Program-made: the position numbers and the translations under genes | Notes under the pieces: generated by a model | Databases searched by the model: none | Told to the model about the DNA's origin: nothing | Seen by the model: the letters and a program-made list of their open reading frames with translations, nothing else | Shown: one piece after another, positions 62,019 to 64,000 of the stretch | Layout of the letters: the number at the start of each line of letters is the position of its first letter | How positions within the stretch are numbered: position 1 is the stretch's first letter | Origin: Companilactobacillus kimchii DSM 13961 = JCM 10707 | GTDB taxonomy: Bacteria > Bacillota > Bacilli > Lactobacillales > Lactobacillaceae | Assembly: GCF_001435445.1 (NCBI RefSeq) | Contig: NZ_AZDH01000027.1 | Span: forward strand, 186,001 to 250,000 | Direction of reading: 5' to 3' | Length of the DNA: 64,000 nucleotides

Positions 62019-64000
62019 ACGCTGTACCTCCCTTTCCTTGGAACTTAGTCATCTTTCGATTAGATAAGCCAATTTTATCTAAAGCATTTGAAATGTCGTT
62101 TAATGATGTGCCACCATTTGAAACATCAGAAGCCATTGAACCGTCAGCAATCTTGCTTAGCAATTTAACCATGATTTGGGTCATCATCAATTGTTGTTGT
62201 TGATTGCTTTCAACTCTGGTCGTATCAATCGAGACTGATGTATTAGTATCATCGGGACCACCTATAGTGTCTTTGGCCTTTTGTAAAATTTGAACTGCTC
62301 TCATTTTGTTATTTAGTGGAATCATAACTTCGGGACCAGCCTCACCACCAATAATACTTGTTGGTTTATTAATAAAACCACCATCATACATTAGTCTTGG
62401 ACCAGAAGGTCCACTAGCTGAACCACGCCATTCACCATACTTTCCGTTGTAGCCCATACCCATATCAGAACGCCATGTAGCATCGTTAAATAACGCAATC
62501 AACTGATCCAATGGATTGTGGATATTAGTATGTCCTGGCATAGCGTAGTTTAAGAAGGTTGGTAGGATATATTGAAGGATACCAGTTGATGGTGTACCAG
62601 CTTTTGCATTGCTGTCCCAGTTATTAGTAACGTTAGGATCACCACCTGATTCATTGGCGATGATACGTTCAATCATGTCCACATTGAAGTCCGTAATTTG
62701 TTGGTGCATATAAGCAGCAGCCGCTTTAATCATTGGACCATATGCTTTAGCTGGTCTAGCACCACCAGCTCCACTAAAGTCCATATCTGCTAATGTTTTC
62801 TTAAATGGCTCTGCAATAGCCTTTAGGAAACCATTTGAAATAGCATTTCCGAAACGACTAATAAACTCATTTCCACTAAAGCTAGCCTTCTCAAAGTAAG
62901 GTTTCTTTAAAAATGGAACTGGGTCTTTTTTTAATTCATCTAAATGTTCAAAGACATAATCAGTCATATCTTCGGAAGTTTTATTTGTATCTCCCTTACC
63001 ATTTGCATGGTGTGGAAGGTTAGCTACCATTCCCATAAATTGCTCTGATAAATGATGCGGAAGGATTGCTGTATCAGCGCCTAAATAGCGAACTTCTTCG
63101 CCTTTTAAACCAACTGGATAAATTCCATTAGCTTTGTCATAAGCAAGCTCATATCCTTGCTCACCAACAACAGCTAAATTACCACCAGGAGTACCAGCAG
63201 TACCAACAGCATATTTAGCCATGTTTAATGACTTACCACCGAAATCAGTAATGACTGAATTAATTCCGCCAATACCTTTATTAACTTCTGAAATGACCTT
63301 ACTTAGTGATTTACTTGCAAGGCCAGGTAACGAATTGAAAGCAGTCTTAAATGTGCTTGTAACAGATTTTAACCATGAACTCCATTTCTTTAAATAGTCG
63401 CTAGAAAAGCTAGTTTCTTTCTTAGAAATGGCATTCATTTTAGAACTGTAATTACTTACAACTTTGGCTAATGCGTTCTTTTCCTCGGAACCTGTATTAG
63501 CCCACACATCTTTCCAGGACTTATCAAAGTTAGTCTTGAATGATTTTAGGGCGTCCACGATATTATCCGTATCAGTCTTGAAATCTTTATCGAAGGTAAC
63601 ATCAGAAGTTGCCTTATTAGCTTCAGCTATTTGAGACCTTAAAACCTTACCAATATTGTTACTATTTAAAGTCTTGGTTAAGTTTTTGATATCTTTATCC
63701 AAACTAGCGAATGGATCGGATTTACTATACATTCTAGTAAATTTATTAAGCTCTTGAAAAGCCTTTTGAACATCTCTGATTGGTCTAGCGAATTTAGACC
63801 ACGTCTTTGTATTGTCCTTAATACTGTGAGATAACTTATCAAACTGACTGTAGAGTCTGTCTTTCTTTAGTTGTTTGTATAAATTACCTAAACGATTAGA
63901 AAGTTTAGATTTCTTTAACGTGGCTTCTAAGTTCTTTAAATCTTTATTAAGACTTTCAAATGGATCTTTTTTCATAGACTTAGTGAAAGATGAAAGCTTC
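62011..64000 (-). CDS. Phage tail tape measure protein, C-terminal part (cut by window edge)
   Basis: The frame stays open to the right edge, so the protein begins outside the window; the Met at 63975 is internal. The visible 663 residues start with helical repeats in which DPFxSLxKDxKNLxxTL occurs twice. They continue through a hydrophobic/Gly region and a segment with GGNLAVVGEQGYELAYDKAN. A lytic transglycosylase-like domain follows (DMIERIIANESGGDPNVTNN with catalytic Glu, and TPSTGILQYILPTFLNYAMP). IIGGEAGPEVMIPL near the end is a classic tape-measure motif. The enzyme domain would open peptidoglycan during DNA entry. Confidence 0.92.
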   Translation of the reverse strand, partial: KLSSFTKSMKKDPFESLNKDLKNLEATLKKSKLSNRLGNLYKQLKKDRLYSQFDKLSHSIKDNTKTWSKFARPIRDVQKAFQELNKFTRMYSKSDPFASLDKDIKNLTKTLNSNNIGKVLRSQIAEANKATSDVTFDKDFKTDTDNIVDALKSFKTNFDKSWKDVWANTGSEEKNALAKVVSNYSSKMNAISKKETSFSSDYLKKWSSWLKSVTSTFKTAFNSLPGLASKSLSKVISEVNKGIGGINSVITDFGGKSLNMAKYAVGTAGTPGGNLAVVGEQGYELAYDKANGIYPVGLKGEEVRYLGADTAILPHHLSEQFMGMVANLPHHANGKGDTNKTSEDMTDYVFEHLDELKKDPVPFLKKPYFEKASFSGNEFISRFGNAISNGFLKAIAEPFKKTLADMDFSGAGGARPAKAYGPMIKAAAAYMHQQITDFNVDMIERIIANESGGDPNVTNNWDSNAKAGTPSTGILQYILPTFLNYAMPGHTNIHNPLDQLIALFNDATWRSDMGMGYNGKYGEWRGSASGPSGPRLMYDGGFINKPTSIIGGEAGPEVMIPLNNKMRAVQILQKAKDTIGGPDDTNTSVSIDTTRVESNQQQQLMMTQIMVKLLSKIADGSMASDVSNGGTSLNDISNALDKIGLSNRKMTKFQGKGGTAFA

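Larger units (their letters stand above)
53140..64000 (-). mobile_element. Late-gene end of a Siphoviridae-type prophage (partial)
   Basis: From the right edge to about 53.4 kb the minus strand carries the standard tail-to-lysis order: tape measure, Dit, tail endopeptidase, baseplate proteins, receptor-binding-like protein, accessory proteins, XkdX, holin and endolysin. The left boundary lies between the argS leader (52.9 kb) and the 41-codon gene at 53.39 kb; I place it near 53.14 kb as a guess. The integrase and the other attachment site are outside the window, so the core sequence cannot be identified. Confidence 0.9.

Noticed and set aside
1-64000. CRISPR arrays, insertion sequences, rRNA and tRNA genes
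   Set aside because: Looked for regularly spaced repeats, transposase motifs, and T-loop/rRNA signatures on both strands while reading; none was seen. A covariance search could still find an RNA missed by eye.

Overview
The window is low-GC Firmicutes DNA and most resembles a lactobacillus, probably Companilactobacillus or a close relative. This rests on several points: Bacillus-like gene order (yqeG-yqeH-yhbY-nadD-yqeK-rsfS-yqeM, infC-rpmI-rplT, polA-mutM-coaE-nrdR-dnaB-dnaI, yhaM-yhaN-yhaO), T-box control of aminoacyl-tRNA synthetases, an L20-type leader, a CcpA cre site, and SLAP cell-envelope modules of the kind common in lactobacilli. The species call is inference. Almost every gene is on the minus strand. 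No tRNA, rRNA, CRISPR array or insertion sequence was recognised.

Layout of the chromosomal part (1 to about 53 kb). 1-2.4 kb: pheT (partial), pheS with a Phe T-box, and a TrmH-family methyltransferase. 2.5-3.8 kb (plus): acylphosphatase and a YidC insertase. 3.9-8.6 kb: a lipoprotein, a CovRS/ArlRS-like two-component system and 6-phosphogluconate dehydrogenase. 8.7-14.7 kb: a ribosome-assembly, NAD and tRNA-modification operon. 14.8-16.1 kb: infC-rpmI-rplT with an attenuating leader. 16.2-19.1 kb: an accessory patch with a reductase, a divergent MerR regulator and an unrecognised beta-helix-like protein. 19.2-22.9 kb: permease, threonine ammonia-lyase and alanine dehydrogenase, an amino-acid catabolic cluster with a cre site over its promoter. 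23.2-25.5 kb: thrS with a Thr T-box. 25.5-32.4 kb: replication and repair operon. 32.5-36.3 kb: MFS exporter, murC, ytpR and a thioredoxin-like gene. 36.4-41.9 kb: trmB, ecsAB, hit, a YhaH-like protein, prsA and an HD protein. 41.9-48.9 kb: yhaM/N/O, a YheA-like protein and a class A PBP. 49-52.9 kb: an RluA-type pseudouridine synthase, a MenA/UbiA-like prenyltransferase and argS with an Arg T-box.

From about 53.1 kb to the right edge lies the late end of a Siphoviridae-type prophage, transcribed leftward: tape measure with a lytic transglycosylase domain, Dit, tail-associated endopeptidase, baseplate proteins, receptor-binding-like protein, accessory proteins, XkdX, holin and GH25 endolysin. 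The most unusual feature is four tandem SLAP-like cell-envelope modules inserted into the middle of the tail endopeptidase. The endolysin carries two more, so entry and exit proteins of the same phage appear to use the same envelope-binding fold.

The 750-bp host/prophage junction (52.64-53.39 kb) has no ordinary gene but is dense in signals: the argS T-box, a candidate small RNA with its own promoter and terminator, paired direct repeats, and a hairpin that places a Shine-Dalgarno sequence in its loop next to a 16-codon ORF, opposite a structured minus-strand RNA. These are the best candidates for something undescribed. Other points of note are an AUA start for infC, a textbook 19-bp MerR promoter, a consensus cre site at the ald promoter and the orphan beta-helix-like protein.
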